The notes beneath the pieces were generated by a model, which worked only from the letters and a program-made list of their open reading frames with translations, had not been told where the DNA came from and made no database searches. Shown here piece by piece: positions 51,250 through 59,361 of a stretch of 64,000 nt of DNA. The position numbers and the translations under genes are program-made. Each line of letters begins with the position of its first letter. The first letter of the stretch is position 1. This DNA comes from JAXMHQ01 sp046346665. Lineage in GTDB: Bacteria; Verrucomicrobiota; Verrucomicrobiia; Limisphaerales; JAXMHQ01. The DNA lies in contig JAXMHQ010000008.1 of assembly GCA_046346665.1 (NCBI GenBank), positions 1 through 64,000 on the forward strand, given 5' to 3'.

Positions 51250-53064
51250 ATGACTACATCGAGCCAGGATCCGGGCGCTTCCTCAACCGCGCCCGCACCG
51301 TCTGATTTTATCCGGGACATCGTCGCCGGCCACGTCGCCGCGAAAACCTACCCCCGGATCCACACCCGCTTTCCACCCGAACCCAACGGCTACCTCCACA
51401 TCGGCCACGCCAAATCCATCTGCCTCAACTTCGGCATCGCCCACGAATTCGACGGCATTTGCAACCTGCGAATGGACGACACCAACCCGACCAAGGAGGA
51501 CGTCGAATACGTCGAGTCGATTCAGAACGACGTGAACTGGTTGATCTCCGGCTGGGCGGAGGACCGGCTGGGGTTGAAGCAAAAGGGCAAGACGCCGGAA
51601 ACCGTGGATTGCAATGGCAAACCCGACTTCTACCTCGGCCACGTTCCCGCCGGCGGCCGCGCCAACACGGCCGTGGAACCGTTCTACGCCTCGGATTATT
51701 TCGACCAGATTTACGAATACGCGCTGGTGTTGATCCGGAAGGGGCTCGCCTACGTGTGCGATTTGTCGCCCGAGGACACCGACGCCTACCGCGGCGCGCC
51801 GGACCGGCCGGGGAAGGATTCCCCGTTCCGGAACCGGTCGGTGGAGGAGAATCTCGACCTGTTCGTGCGCATGAAGAACGGCGAGTTTCCCGACGGCGCG
51901 CGCACGCTGCGTTCGAAGATCGACATGGCGTCGCCTAACATCTGGCTGCGTGACCCCCTGCTCTACCGCATCCGCCACGCCCCGCACCATCACACCGGCG
52001 ACAAATGGTGCATTTACCCGATGTACGATTTCGCCCATTGCCTGAGCGATTACATCGAGGGCATCACCCATTCCATCTGCACGCTGGAATTCGAGGTTCA
52101 CCGGCCGCTGTACGACTGGATCCTGGAAAGCCTCGACCTGCCGCGCCCGCTTCCGCACCAGTACGAATTTGCGAAGCTGATTCCCAATTACATGATCGTT
52201 TCCAAGCGGAAACTGATCCAGCTCGTCAACGACAAGCTCGTCAGCGGCTGGGACGATCCGCGCCTGCCCACGATCAGCGGCATCCGCCGGCGCGGCATCA
52301 CGCCCCAGGCCCTGCGCGCCTTCGCCAAGGGCGTCGGCGTCACGAAATACAACAGCGTCACGGACATCGCCGTGTTCGAACACGCCGTGCGCGACGACCT
52401 CAACCGTCACGCCCAGCGCCGCCTCGGCGTCCTGCGCCCGGTCAAAGTCGTGCTCACCAATTACCCGGAAGACAAAACCGAACAGCTCGAAGCCGTCAAC
52501 AATCCCGAAGACCCCAACGCCGGCAAACGCGCGATCCCCTTCAGCCGCGAACTCTACATCGACCGCGACGATTTCATGGAGGTCGCGCCGCCCAAGTATT
52601 TCCGGCTGCGCCCCGGCGGCGAGGTCCGGCTCAAATACGCCTACATCATCAAGTGCGACGAAGTCGTGAAGGATGCGTCGGGGCAGATTGTGGAATTGCG
52701 CTGCACGGCGGACCTGGACAGCAAAACGGGCGGGGCCACGGCCGGGCGCAAGGTGAAGGGCACGATTCACTGGGTCAGCGCGCCGCACGCACTCGAGGCC
52801 GAGGTGAGGCTCTACGACCGCCTGTTCACCGTGCCCGATCCCGAGATCGACGGCGACCCGCGCAAATACCTGAACCCGGAATCGCTGGTGGTGGTGACCG
52901 CGCGCCTGGAACCGTCTTTGAAGGAAGCCCGTCCCGAGATCCGCTATCAGTTCGAACGACTGGGTTACTTCGCGCTCGACGCCGACAGCGCGCCCGGCAA
53001 GCCCGTGTTTAATCGCACCATTACGCTCAAAGACACCTGGGCGAAGGAATCGAAGAAAACCTGA
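51250..53064 (+). CDS. glnS: Glutaminyl-tRNA synthetase
   Basis: A 604-residue class I synthetase. The Rossmann domain holds 'TRFPPEPNGYLHIGHAKSICLNFGIA' (HIGH motif) and 'DDTNPTKEDVEYVESIQNDV'. 'PNYMIVSKRKLIQLVNDKLVSGWDDPRLPTISGIRRRG' includes the KMSKS-type loop (VSKRK). The C-terminal anticodon-binding domain follows ('IPFSRELYIDRDDFMEVAPPKYFRLRPG', 'RKVKGTIHWVSAPHALEAEVRLYDRLF'). The P-x-P-E-P-N-G form and length are those of GlnRS rather than GluRS, so charging of tRNA-Gln is direct. No obvious ribosome-binding site precedes the ATG. Confidence 0.95.
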   Translation: MTTSSQDPGASSTAPAPSDFIRDIVAGHVAAKTYPRIHTRFPPEPNGYLHIGHAKSICLNFGIAHEFDGICNLRMDDTNPTKEDVEYVESIQNDVNWLISGWAEDRLGLKQKGKTPETVDCNGKPDFYLGHVPAGGRANTAVEPFYASDYFDQIYEYALVLIRKGLAYVCDLSPEDTDAYRGAPDRPGKDSPFRNRSVEENLDLFVRMKNGEFPDGARTLRSKIDMASPNIWLRDPLLYRIRHAPHHHTGDKWCIYPMYDFAHCLSDYIEGITHSICTLEFEVHRPLYDWILESLDLPRPLPHQYEFAKLIPNYMIVSKRKLIQLVNDKLVSGWDDPRLPTISGIRRRGITPQALRAFAKGVGVTKYNSVTDIAVFEHAVRDDLNRHAQRRLGVLRPVKVVLTNYPEDKTEQLEAVNNPEDPNAGKRAIPFSRELYIDRDDFMEVAPPKYFRLRPGGEVRLKYAYIIKCDEVVKDASGQIVELRCTADLDSKTGGATAGRKVKGTIHWVSAPHALEAEVRLYDRLFTVPDPEIDGDPRKYLNPESLVVVTARLEPSLKEARPEIRYQFERLGYFALDADSAPGKPVFNRTITLKDTWAKESKKT

Positions 53065-53077
53065 TCGGATCCGGCCC

Positions 53078-53835
53078 GTAGCCGCAATCGTGAGATTGCG
53101 GACCCCACTATGAGCCGTAGGAGTCGAGGTAACGAGACTCCATCTCCAACCAGACGCCCGGCCCTTTCCAGAAAACCGAAAACCGGCCGGTCAAGTCTCC
53201 TCACGTCGACTCCTACCTGATCGAAACCTCCCCGTAGCCGCAATCGTCAGATTGCGGTCCCTATGAGCCGTAGGAGCGAGGTAACGAGACTCCATCTCCA
53301 ACCAGACGCCCGGCCCTTTCCAGAAAACCGAAAACCAGCCAGTCAGAGTCTCCTCACGTCGACTCCTACCTGATCGAAACCTCCCCGTAGCCGCAATCGT
53401 CAGATTGCGGAGCCTATGAGCCGTAGGAGTCGAGGTAACGGACTCCATCTCCAACCAGACGCCCGGCTCTTTCCAGAAAACCGAAAACCAGCCAGTCAGG
53501 TCTCCTCACGTCGACTCCTACCTGATCGAAACCTCCCCGTAGCCGCAATCGTCAGATTGCGGTCCCCTATGAGCCGTAGGAGTCGAGGTAACGAGACTCC
53601 ATCTCCAACCAGATGCCCGGCCCTTTCCAGAAAACCGAAAACCAGCCGGTCAGAGTCTCCTTACGTCGACTCCTACCTGATCGAAACCTCCCCGTAGCCG
53701 CAATCGTCAGATTGCGGACCCCACTATGAGCCGTAGGAGTCGAGGTAACGAGACTCCATCTCGAACCCGACGCCCGGCTCTTTCCAGAAAACCGAAAACC
53801 AACCGGTCAGAGTCTCCTCACGTCGACTCCTGCTT
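53078..53835. repeat. Tandem array of five ~155-bp composite palindromic units
   Basis: Units start at 53078, 53234, 53387, 53539 and 53694 (periods 156, 153, 152, 155). Each has a REP-like unit (CCGCAATCGTSAGATTGCGG), then TAGGAGTCGAGGTAACGAGA, a constant ~50-nt centre with CTTTCCAGAAAACCGAAAAC, and the facing GAGTCTCCTCACGTCGACTC. Units differ by single substitutions and one-base deletions, some of which break the stems. The array fills the whole convergent gap between glnS and ppnP. Confidence 0.92.
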
Positions 53836-53838
53836 TAC

Positions 53839-54117
53839 CTATTTCCGGTAATGGCAGAGATAGGCGACGTCCGAGACTGCTTCGACGTCGAATGAGGACT
53901 TGGCCGGCACGATGAACGCCTGGCTGGCGGAATACGATTTCCAATCGCCGCCGGCGAGTTTCGCCTTGAGCACCCCGGCAACCACGAGCATCCGCTCTTC
54001 GGCGTCGGTGTTGAAAGTGTATTTGCCGGGTTCGATGACCCCGACCGTGGCAGGACCTTCCGCGGTGCCCACTGCGAGGCTCTGAACTTTTCCGTCGAAA
54101 TAGGAATTATGCTTCAT
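53839..54117 (-). CDS. ppnP: Pyrimidine/purine nucleoside phosphorylase (PpnP, DUF1255)
   Basis: A 92-residue cupin-like protein of the PpnP family (PF06865). 'MKHNSYFDGKVQSLAVGTAEGPATVGVIEPGKYTFNTDAEERMLVVAGVLKAKL' is the standard N-terminus, and 'FIVPAKSSFDVEAVSDVAYLCHY' the end. The E. coli protein phosphorolyses a wide range of nucleosides. ATG 54117 is chosen because family members begin at this Lys-His-Asn-Ser; the longer frame to 54243 adds 42 unmatched residues. The gene is single and convergent with glnS. Confidence 0.92.
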   Translation of the reverse strand: MKHNSYFDGKVQSLAVGTAEGPATVGVIEPGKYTFNTDAEERMLVVAGVLKAKLAGGDWKSYSASQAFIVPAKSSFDVEAVSDVAYLCHYRK

Positions 54118-54595
54118 CGCAGCCATCTCACCCGATCCCGCGCGATGCCGCCAGAAAAATCTCCGCGCGGTGTCACCGAGATAAACTTCTTCCTTCCAAT
54201 TAAGTGTGCCGATTTCGGGGTGGATTTCGAGGCTTACAGCCAATTTTTGGGGCCAAAAAGTAGTTCTAAGAAGGATTGGGCATGCGGTGGTTTCGACTCA
54301 GGAAACCTGGCCTTAGAGGCAAAAATCAGGGCCAAAAATCGCTTCCAAGGGCCAATTCCGCGCTCGTTTTATCAACAAGCCTTGCATTAACAACTGTTTG
54401 CCTCTGTGACACGGCGCAGACGGCGCAGAGACCGGACCAAAGCCGGGCTTTCACCACTCCCTTAGATCTCACCGTTCGGTTCCGAGCGAGTGAGGAAACC
54501 AGCGGCTGTTTCGATCCGTGTTTATCCGTGTCCATCCGTGGTTAAGACTTCTGGAGGCAGTGGTTGAGAAGGCGCTGACGCCTTGAACGAACCTG
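54118..54595. other. Intergenic region without a recognisable gene
   Basis: About 480 nt of lower GC than the surroundings. No convincing coding frame is seen. It ends with a half copy of the decamer element (three ATCCGTNNNN units at about 54517-54545, compare 34222-34452). A repeated GGCGCAGA word occurs at about 54414-54430. The ppnP promoter is expected near its left end. Confidence 0.5.
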
Positions 54596-54937
54596 TTAAT
54601 TGGATTTCTTGTCGCCGGCAGCCGCCGAAGCAGGCTTTGCGGGCTTGTCCGCCGCCTTGTCCGCCTTGTCGGCTTTCACTTCCACATCCGTCGCCACCAT
54701 GCGGTATTGAATGGTGACTTTCGAGCCGACTTTCAACGCGCCGTTGACCTTCGTCGAGGCATCGCGCGCGATCTGCCATTTCTCGTCACCTTTCTGGACG
54801 ACGATGCTGGTGTCCGTGAGTTCGAGCACGAGGCCGGTGACCTGGTACGTCTTGGCCTGCGGCGCGGCCTGGAGAGGCGATGCGCCCAGGCAAAGTGCGG
54901 CGGCTGCGAGAATCAACAAGAGAAGGGGAGTTCTCAT
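54596..54937 (-). CDS. Small exported protein with an OB-like core and Lys/Ala-rich tail
   Basis: A 113-residue protein. The signal peptide is 'MRTPLLLLILAAAALCLGASPLQAA'. The core 'YQVTGLVLELTDTSIVVQKGDEKWQIARDASTKVNGALKVGSKVTIQYRMVATDVEV' has the strand order of DUF5666-like or OB-type domains that appear in many small exported proteins. The tail is a run of Lys-Ala-Asp repeats. No catalytic residues are apparent and the function is unknown. It is divergent from the TlpA-like gene, with which it may share a promoter region. Confidence 0.7.
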   Translation of the reverse strand: MRTPLLLLILAAAALCLGASPLQAAPQAKTYQVTGLVLELTDTSIVVQKGDEKWQIARDASTKVNGALKVGSKVTIQYRMVATDVEVKADKADKAADKPAKPASAAAGDKKSN

Positions 54938-55043
54938 GGGTGCGGATAGTGCGTTGGGTTGAACGTTTGACTTCGCGTGGCCGAGCATCCATCTTCATGC
55001 CTTGCAGATCAACTCGAAACTGTTCCGCAAACCAAATGGTCCT

Positions 55044-55886
55044 ATGAAAACACTTTCCCTGCTGGCCGCCGTCGCCGTCTCGCTCCTGGCCGCGCCGGAC
55101 CGGTCCGCCGTTGCGGCCGATACCAACACCAACAGCCTCTCGACACAACTGGGATCGCTGGTCATGCAGATCAACACGAAGCTGAAGGCGGGCCAGGACA
55201 CCGAGAAGGATCTTGCGCCCGAGATGAAGCAGTTTGACGCGCTGCTGGCGGCTCATTCCGGCGAGAAGACCGACGAAATCGCCCAGGTGCTGTTCATGAA
55301 GGCGATGCTGTATGTCCAGGTGTTTGAAAACACCACGAATGGCGCCGCGCTGTTGCAGCAGGTGACCAACAACTTCGCCGGCACCGACTCGGCAAATAAG
55401 GCCGCGGACATTCTGCAGGTGATGCAAAAGGAACAGCAGGCGGTCAAGCTGAATCAGGGCCTGGCCCCGGGAACCGCGTTTCCCGAATTCAGCGAAAAGG
55501 ACCTCGAGGGCAAACCTCTGTCGGTTTCTGCCTTGAAAGGCAAAGTGGTGCTGATTGATTTCTGGGCGACCTGGTGCGGCCCCTGCGTCCGTGAATTGCC
55601 CAATGTGCTCGATACCTACAAGCAATACCATGACAAGGGATTCGACATCATCGGCGTCAGCCTGGACGAGGACAAGGACAAGCTCGAGAGCTTCCTGAAA
55701 TCGAAACAGATGACCTGGCCCCAGTATTTCGACGGCCAGGGCTGGCAAAACAAGATCTCCTCCAAGTACGGCATCATGAGCATTCCCGCCACGTTCCTGC
55801 TGGATCGTCAGGGCAAAATCATCGCGCGCGACCTTCGCGGCGAACAATTGAAGGAAGCCGTGGCGAAAGCGGTCGCGGCGAAGTAA
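55044..55886 (+). CDS. TlpA-like thioredoxin-fold exported protein
   Basis: A 280-residue protein with a signal peptide (MKTLSLLAAVAVSLLAAPD), a helical N-terminal domain of about 120 residues, and a C-terminal AhpC/TlpA-type thioredoxin domain: 'GTAFPEFSEKDLEGKPLSVSALKGKVVLIDFWATWCGPCVRELPNV' with the CxxC active site (WCGPC), 'GFDIIGVSLDEDKDKLESFLK' and the cis-Pro loop 'GIMSIPATFLLDRQGKI'. It probably reduces disulphides or peroxides in the periplasm, for example in cytochrome c maturation or thiol repair. The N-terminal helical domain is common in TlpA-like proteins of Verrucomicrobiota and Bacteroidota. Confidence 0.88.
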   Translation: MKTLSLLAAVAVSLLAAPDRSAVAADTNTNSLSTQLGSLVMQINTKLKAGQDTEKDLAPEMKQFDALLAAHSGEKTDEIAQVLFMKAMLYVQVFENTTNGAALLQQVTNNFAGTDSANKAADILQVMQKEQQAVKLNQGLAPGTAFPEFSEKDLEGKPLSVSALKGKVVLIDFWATWCGPCVRELPNVLDTYKQYHDKGFDIIGVSLDEDKDKLESFLKSKQMTWPQYFDGQGWQNKISSKYGIMSIPATFLLDRQGKIIARDLRGEQLKEAVAKAVAAK

Positions 55887-55895
55887 TCGATTCGT

Positions 55896-56018
55896 GGGCG
55901 TGGGATTGGAGATAACGAGACTCGCAACGTTCCACGTCGCCCCATCTTTTATCGGCGCCGCCGGGCAGGCGCGCATCGGGAAACCAAAATGTCAGAGTCT
56001 CCTGACGTCGACCCCTAC
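55896..56018. repeat. Single TAGGAGTCGA-type palindrome, degenerate
   Basis: The left arm is degenerate (GGGATTGGAGATAACGAGACTC) and the right arm is GTCAGAGTCTCCTGACGTCG. They enclose a ~65-nt centre and fill the convergent gap between the TlpA-like gene and the GH3 gene; the right arm touches the GH3 stop codon. Confidence 0.65.
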
Positions 56019-58303
56019 TTGTTGACCACTTCAAACGCAGTTTGCACTCCTGAATCGGAATCGCTGCCGACCCAGACATCGAAGATGCCCGGTTCCACCG
56101 CGTATTTCATCTGCGCGTTGTAAAATCCGAGCCGTGCCACCGGCAGTTCGAATGTGAGCGTGCGGGTTTCGCCGGGCTTGAGCCGGACTTTTTGAAATCC
56201 CTTCAATTCCTTCACCGGCCGCGTCAGGCTCGCCACCCGGTCGCCTACATAAATCTGGGCGATTTCCACCGCCTCCCGCTCCCCGGTGTTCGCCAGGTCC
56301 ACCACCACCCGGACGGTATCCGACAATCCCGGCTGCTCGGGCAGGACCCGGAGATTGAGGTAGCGAAACTCGGTGTAGGAAAGTCCGAATCCGAATGGAA
56401 ACTGCGGGTTGAACCCGATGTCGAGGTACCGCGCCGCGTCGCCGAGGGACCCCTGGTAGGCATGCACCGGGATGTCGTCGAGCGAGGTCGTTTTAAGCGC
56501 CCGCGTGGCCGGGGGCCGGCCGGTGTTCTTGTGCGCGTAATAAACCGGGATCTGTCCTTCCGTGCGCGGAAACGTGATGGGGAGTTTGCCGGAAGGAGAT
56601 TCGATGCCGAACAGCAGGTCGGCCATCGCGGGGCCGGTCATGGTGCCGCCGTGCCATGCGTAGAGAACGGCGCGGGCGCGATCGATTTCCTCCGGCAGCA
56701 CCAGCGGCCGCCCCGCCATCACGACGAGCACGAGCGGCTTGCCGGTGGCCGCCAGGGCCCGCACCAGCTCCGGCTGGGCGCCCGGCAGATCGAGGCGCGC
56801 CCGGCTGTGGGCTTCGCCCGACAAAATAGACTCCTCGCCCACCACGGCGATGACGACATCGGACTTCCTGGCCGCTTCGACGGCGGCGGCGAATCCATTC
56901 GTATCGTGGCTGCGTGTGTAAGGCAAACCCGCGGCGTAATTCACCTGGAATGTTCCGGCGCTTAATTCACGCAAGGCATCCAGCGGCGTCACCGTTTCCT
57001 CAGGCCGCCCTTCCCGGTTCCACGTTCCCAACACTTCATAGGGTTCGTCGGCCAGCGGTCCGATCAGCGCCACCGATCCCAGCCGCCGCGACAGCGGCAG
57101 CAGGTGGTCCGGGTTTTTCAGCAGCACCATGCCCTCGCGCGCCGCCCGCCTCGCCAGCGCGCGCGCCTCCGCGGAGGGCGCACCCACCGCACCCGCCCGG
57201 TAACTCGCCGGGTCGTCAAAAAAACCGAGCATGAACTTGATCCGCAAAATCCGCCGGACCGCGTCGTCCACCAGCTTCTGCGGCACCGCCCCCGATTCCA
57301 CCAGCGCCTGCAGGTTGCTGGCGTAAGCCGTGCTGGTCATCTCCATGTCCACCCCCGCCGTGATCGACTTCAGCGCCACATCCCGGGCATCGGGACAAAA
57401 CCCGTGATCGATCATTTCGATCATGGATTCCCAATCGCTCACCACGAAGCCGCGGAAGCCCCATTCATTGCGCAGCACCTGCCGGAGCAGGAAGGAATTT
57501 CCGGAGGAAGGCACGCCGTTGATTTCGTTGAACGAAGTCATCACGGTGGCCACCCCGGCATCCACCGCCGCGCGAAAGGGCGGCAAATACACATCGCGCA
57601 ACAAGCCCTCGGGAATGCTGGCCGTGTCGTAATCGCGCCCGCCTTCCACCGCGCCGTAGCCTGCAAAATGCTTCGCGCACGCCGCGACACTGTTGGTCGA
57701 TGCCAGGCTCGCCCCCTGGAAACCTCGCACCATCGCCGCCGCCATCCGCGACGCCAGGTACGGATCCTCGCCGAACCCCTCGGCGACCCGGCCCCAGCGC
57801 GGATCGCGCGTCACGTCCATCATCGGCGCAAACGTCCACTGATATCCCGCCCCGCGCGCCTCCCCGGCGGCAACCGACGCGCACGCGGCGGCCAGGTCCG
57901 GATCCCACGTCGACGCCTGCGCGAGGGGAATGGGAAAGATGGTTCGAAACCCGTGGATCACATCGCGCCCCATGATCAGCGGGATGTGCAGCCGCGATTC
58001 CTCGACGGCGATGCGCTGCAGCTCGGTGGCGATGGCGGGGTTGGTTTCGTTGAGCATCGATCCCACCCGGCCTGCCCGAACGCTTTTCCGGAGGTCCTCG
58101 GAGAGGGGGCCGTGCGTCGAGGGAACCTGGCACATCTGCCCGACTTTTTCCTCGAGCGTCATCCGCGCGAGCAGCGCTTCAACGCGCTTGTCGATCGGTT
58201 CCCTGGAATTGTCGGCCGCCGAAGCAGCCGTCGAACACGCGAAAAGCAGGCAGGCAACCCGGATTGCGAGGCGGCGAGACCGTTCGTTGCAGAAAATGGC
58301 CAT
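56015..58303 (-). CDS. bglX: GH3 beta-glucosidase (BglX-like), exported
   Basis: A 762-residue GH3 enzyme. The signal peptide is 'RLAIRVACLLFACSTAASAA'. The N-terminal barrel (PF00933) has 'IDKRVEALLARMTLEEKVGQM', 'APMMDVTRDPRWGRVAEGFGEDPYL', 'ACAKHFAGYGAVEGGRDYD' and the nucleophile Asp in 'GFRGFVVSDWESM'. The C-terminal domain (PF01915) has 'VLLKNPDHLLPLSR' and 'VVGEESILSGEAHSRARLDLPGAQPELV', and a fibronectin III-like domain closes the protein. The overall pattern is that of periplasmic BglX, releasing glucose from beta-linked oligosaccharides. It is the last member of the window's carbohydrate-active set and stands alone. Confidence 0.93.
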   Translation of the reverse strand: MAIFCNERSRRLAIRVACLLFACSTAASAADNSREPIDKRVEALLARMTLEEKVGQMCQVPSTHGPLSEDLRKSVRAGRVGSMLNETNPAIATELQRIAVEESRLHIPLIMGRDVIHGFRTIFPIPLAQASTWDPDLAAACASVAAGEARGAGYQWTFAPMMDVTRDPRWGRVAEGFGEDPYLASRMAAAMVRGFQGASLASTNSVAACAKHFAGYGAVEGGRDYDTASIPEGLLRDVYLPPFRAAVDAGVATVMTSFNEINGVPSSGNSFLLRQVLRNEWGFRGFVVSDWESMIEMIDHGFCPDARDVALKSITAGVDMEMTSTAYASNLQALVESGAVPQKLVDDAVRRILRIKFMLGFFDDPASYRAGAVGAPSAEARALARRAAREGMVLLKNPDHLLPLSRRLGSVALIGPLADEPYEVLGTWNREGRPEETVTPLDALRELSAGTFQVNYAAGLPYTRSHDTNGFAAAVEAARKSDVVIAVVGEESILSGEAHSRARLDLPGAQPELVRALAATGKPLVLVVMAGRPLVLPEEIDRARAVLYAWHGGTMTGPAMADLLFGIESPSGKLPITFPRTEGQIPVYYAHKNTGRPPATRALKTTSLDDIPVHAYQGSLGDAARYLDIGFNPQFPFGFGLSYTEFRYLNLRVLPEQPGLSDTVRVVVDLANTGEREAVEIAQIYVGDRVASLTRPVKELKGFQKVRLKPGETRTLTFELPVARLGFYNAQMKYAVEPGIFDVWVGSDSDSGVQTAFEVVNK

Positions 58304-58380
58304 GCGCAAAAAAAGCAGATCCACCGCCCGCGACACAAGGCTTTTCGCGCACCCGCGGATGAGGAAAAGAAAAAGCTTTT

Positions 58381-58458
58381 GACCGCGGATAAGGCGGATT
58401 TCATGGATGGGAAAAAATTTGATTTGTTCATCCGCGCCATCCGGGCTATCCGCGGTTC
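58381..58458. repeat. Palindromic nonamer-tandem element (NNNCGGATN / CATCCGNGC)
   Basis: Left arm: CCGCGGATA, AGGCGGATT, TCATGGATG. Right arm: CATCCGCGC, CATCCGGGC, TATCCGCGG. The period is exactly 9, with a ~20-nt AT-rich spacer. It lies in the divergent gap between the GH3 gene and crcB. Confidence 0.8.
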
Positions 58459-58513
58459 AATACCTGCTTTTTTCTTTGCCAATCCGCGGTCAGGCGCGGA
58501 AGATGCCCATGCG

Positions 58514-58912
58514 ATGACGGCCTATTTTTGGGTGGCGATCGGCGGTGCGCTGGGCAGCGTCAGCCGGTTCTGGATGTCGGGATGGATCGCTGAGCGTTAT
58601 GGCGAAACCTTTCCCTGGAACACCCTTTTCATCAATGTCACGGGTTCGTTCGTGATCGGCGTTTTCGGTGCGCTGACGCTGCCCGAGGGCCGCTGGACGG
58701 CTTCGCCCGCCCTGCGGCAGCTGTTCATGGTGGGTGTGTGCGGCGGCTACACCACGTTTTCCTCGTTCAGCCTCCAGACGCTTTACCTCATCCGCGAGCG
58801 CGAATGGCTCTACGCCGGCGGCAACGCCGTCCTCTCGGTCGCGCTCTGCATGATCGCCGTGTGGCTCGGATTCGTCGCGGGCTCCGCCCTCAATTCCCTG
58901 AAAGGCAGTTGA
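58514..58912 (+). CDS. crcB: Fluoride efflux channel CrcB/Fluc
   Basis: A 132-residue membrane protein with four helices, matching CrcB (PF02537). Motifs are 'YFWVAIGGALGSVSRFWMSGW' (GGxxGxxxR), 'FPWNTLFINVTGSFVIGVF' (the GTLxVNxxGxFxxG region with the channel Asn) and 'GVCGGYTTFSSFSLQTLYL' (GGxTTFSTF with pore Phe residues). It exports fluoride as a dual-topology dimer. ATG 58514 is the start that fits the family. The next gene (DUF190) begins one base after the stop, a common pairing. Confidence 0.93.
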   Translation: MTAYFWVAIGGALGSVSRFWMSGWIAERYGETFPWNTLFINVTGSFVIGVFGALTLPEGRWTASPALRQLFMVGVCGGYTTFSSFSLQTLYLIREREWLYAGGNAVLSVALCMIAVWLGFVAGSALNSLKGS

Positions 58913-58913
58913 T

Positions 58914-59261
58914 ATGCAAATTCCACAGGAAGCCGTCCTCCTCCGCATTTTCATCGGCGAAAGCGATCGCTGGGAACACAAACCCCTCTACGAAGCCATC
59001 GTCCTCAAGGCGCGTGAACTCCACCTCGCCGGCGCCACGGTCGTGCGCGGCTCGATGGGATTCGGCCGCACCAGCCGCCTGCACACCGCCAAAATCCTCC
59101 GCCTGTCCATGGACCTCCCGCTCATCATCGAAATCGTCGACAGCGAGGAGAACATCCGCGCCTTCCTCCCCACGCTCGATTCCATGATGGGCGGCGGCCT
59201 CGTGACAATGGAGAAAATTGAAGTGCTGCACTATCGGTCGGGGGACGAGTTGAAGGGTTGA
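58914..59261 (+). CDS. DUF190 domain-containing protein (PII-like)
   Basis: A 115-residue protein of DUF190 (PF02641): 'AVLLRIFIGESDRWEHKPLYEAIVLKARELHLAGATVVRGSMGFGRTSRLHTAKILRLSMDLPLIIEIVDSEENIRAFLP'. This is the standard pattern (GExD, L...G.aG.TV.RG..GFG, LPi.ie.vD). The fold is PII-like, and genes of this family often lie beside crcB, so a role in controlling the fluoride channel is proposed for the family. It is translationally linked to crcB. The last residues and stop codon fall within an octamer element. Confidence 0.92.
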   Translation: MQIPQEAVLLRIFIGESDRWEHKPLYEAIVLKARELHLAGATVVRGSMGFGRTSRLHTAKILRLSMDLPLIIEIVDSEENIRAFLPTLDSMMGGGLVTMEKIEVLHYRSGDELKG

Positions 59262-59342
59262 ATCGTTGAACCGTTAAATGGTTCAATCGCGGGCACGGCG
59301 CTTTTTTACCCTTTAACTTTTTGATCTTTCAACCCTTCAACC
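59249..59342. repeat. Palindromic octamer-tandem element (GTTGAANN / NNTTCAAC)
   Basis: Left arm: GTTGAAGG, GTTGAATC, GTTGAACC, GTTAAATG, GTTCAATC. The right arm has CCTTTAAC and two CTTCAACC-like units. It contains the DUF190 stop codon and ends about 20 nt before the ABC ATPase start. It belongs to the same family as 1103-1196 and 43322-43411. Confidence 0.85.
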
Positions 59343-59361
59343 CGGCATTTAGACTCCCGCC

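Noticed and set aside
53078..53835. CRISPR array
   Set aside because: Units are 152-156 bp and conserved throughout, with no variable spacers of uniform size and no cas genes. It is a tandem REP-type array.
58304..58513. Fluoride riboswitch upstream of crcB
   Set aside because: The conserved crcB-motif segments were not found. The region is mostly the nonamer palindrome at 58381-58458.
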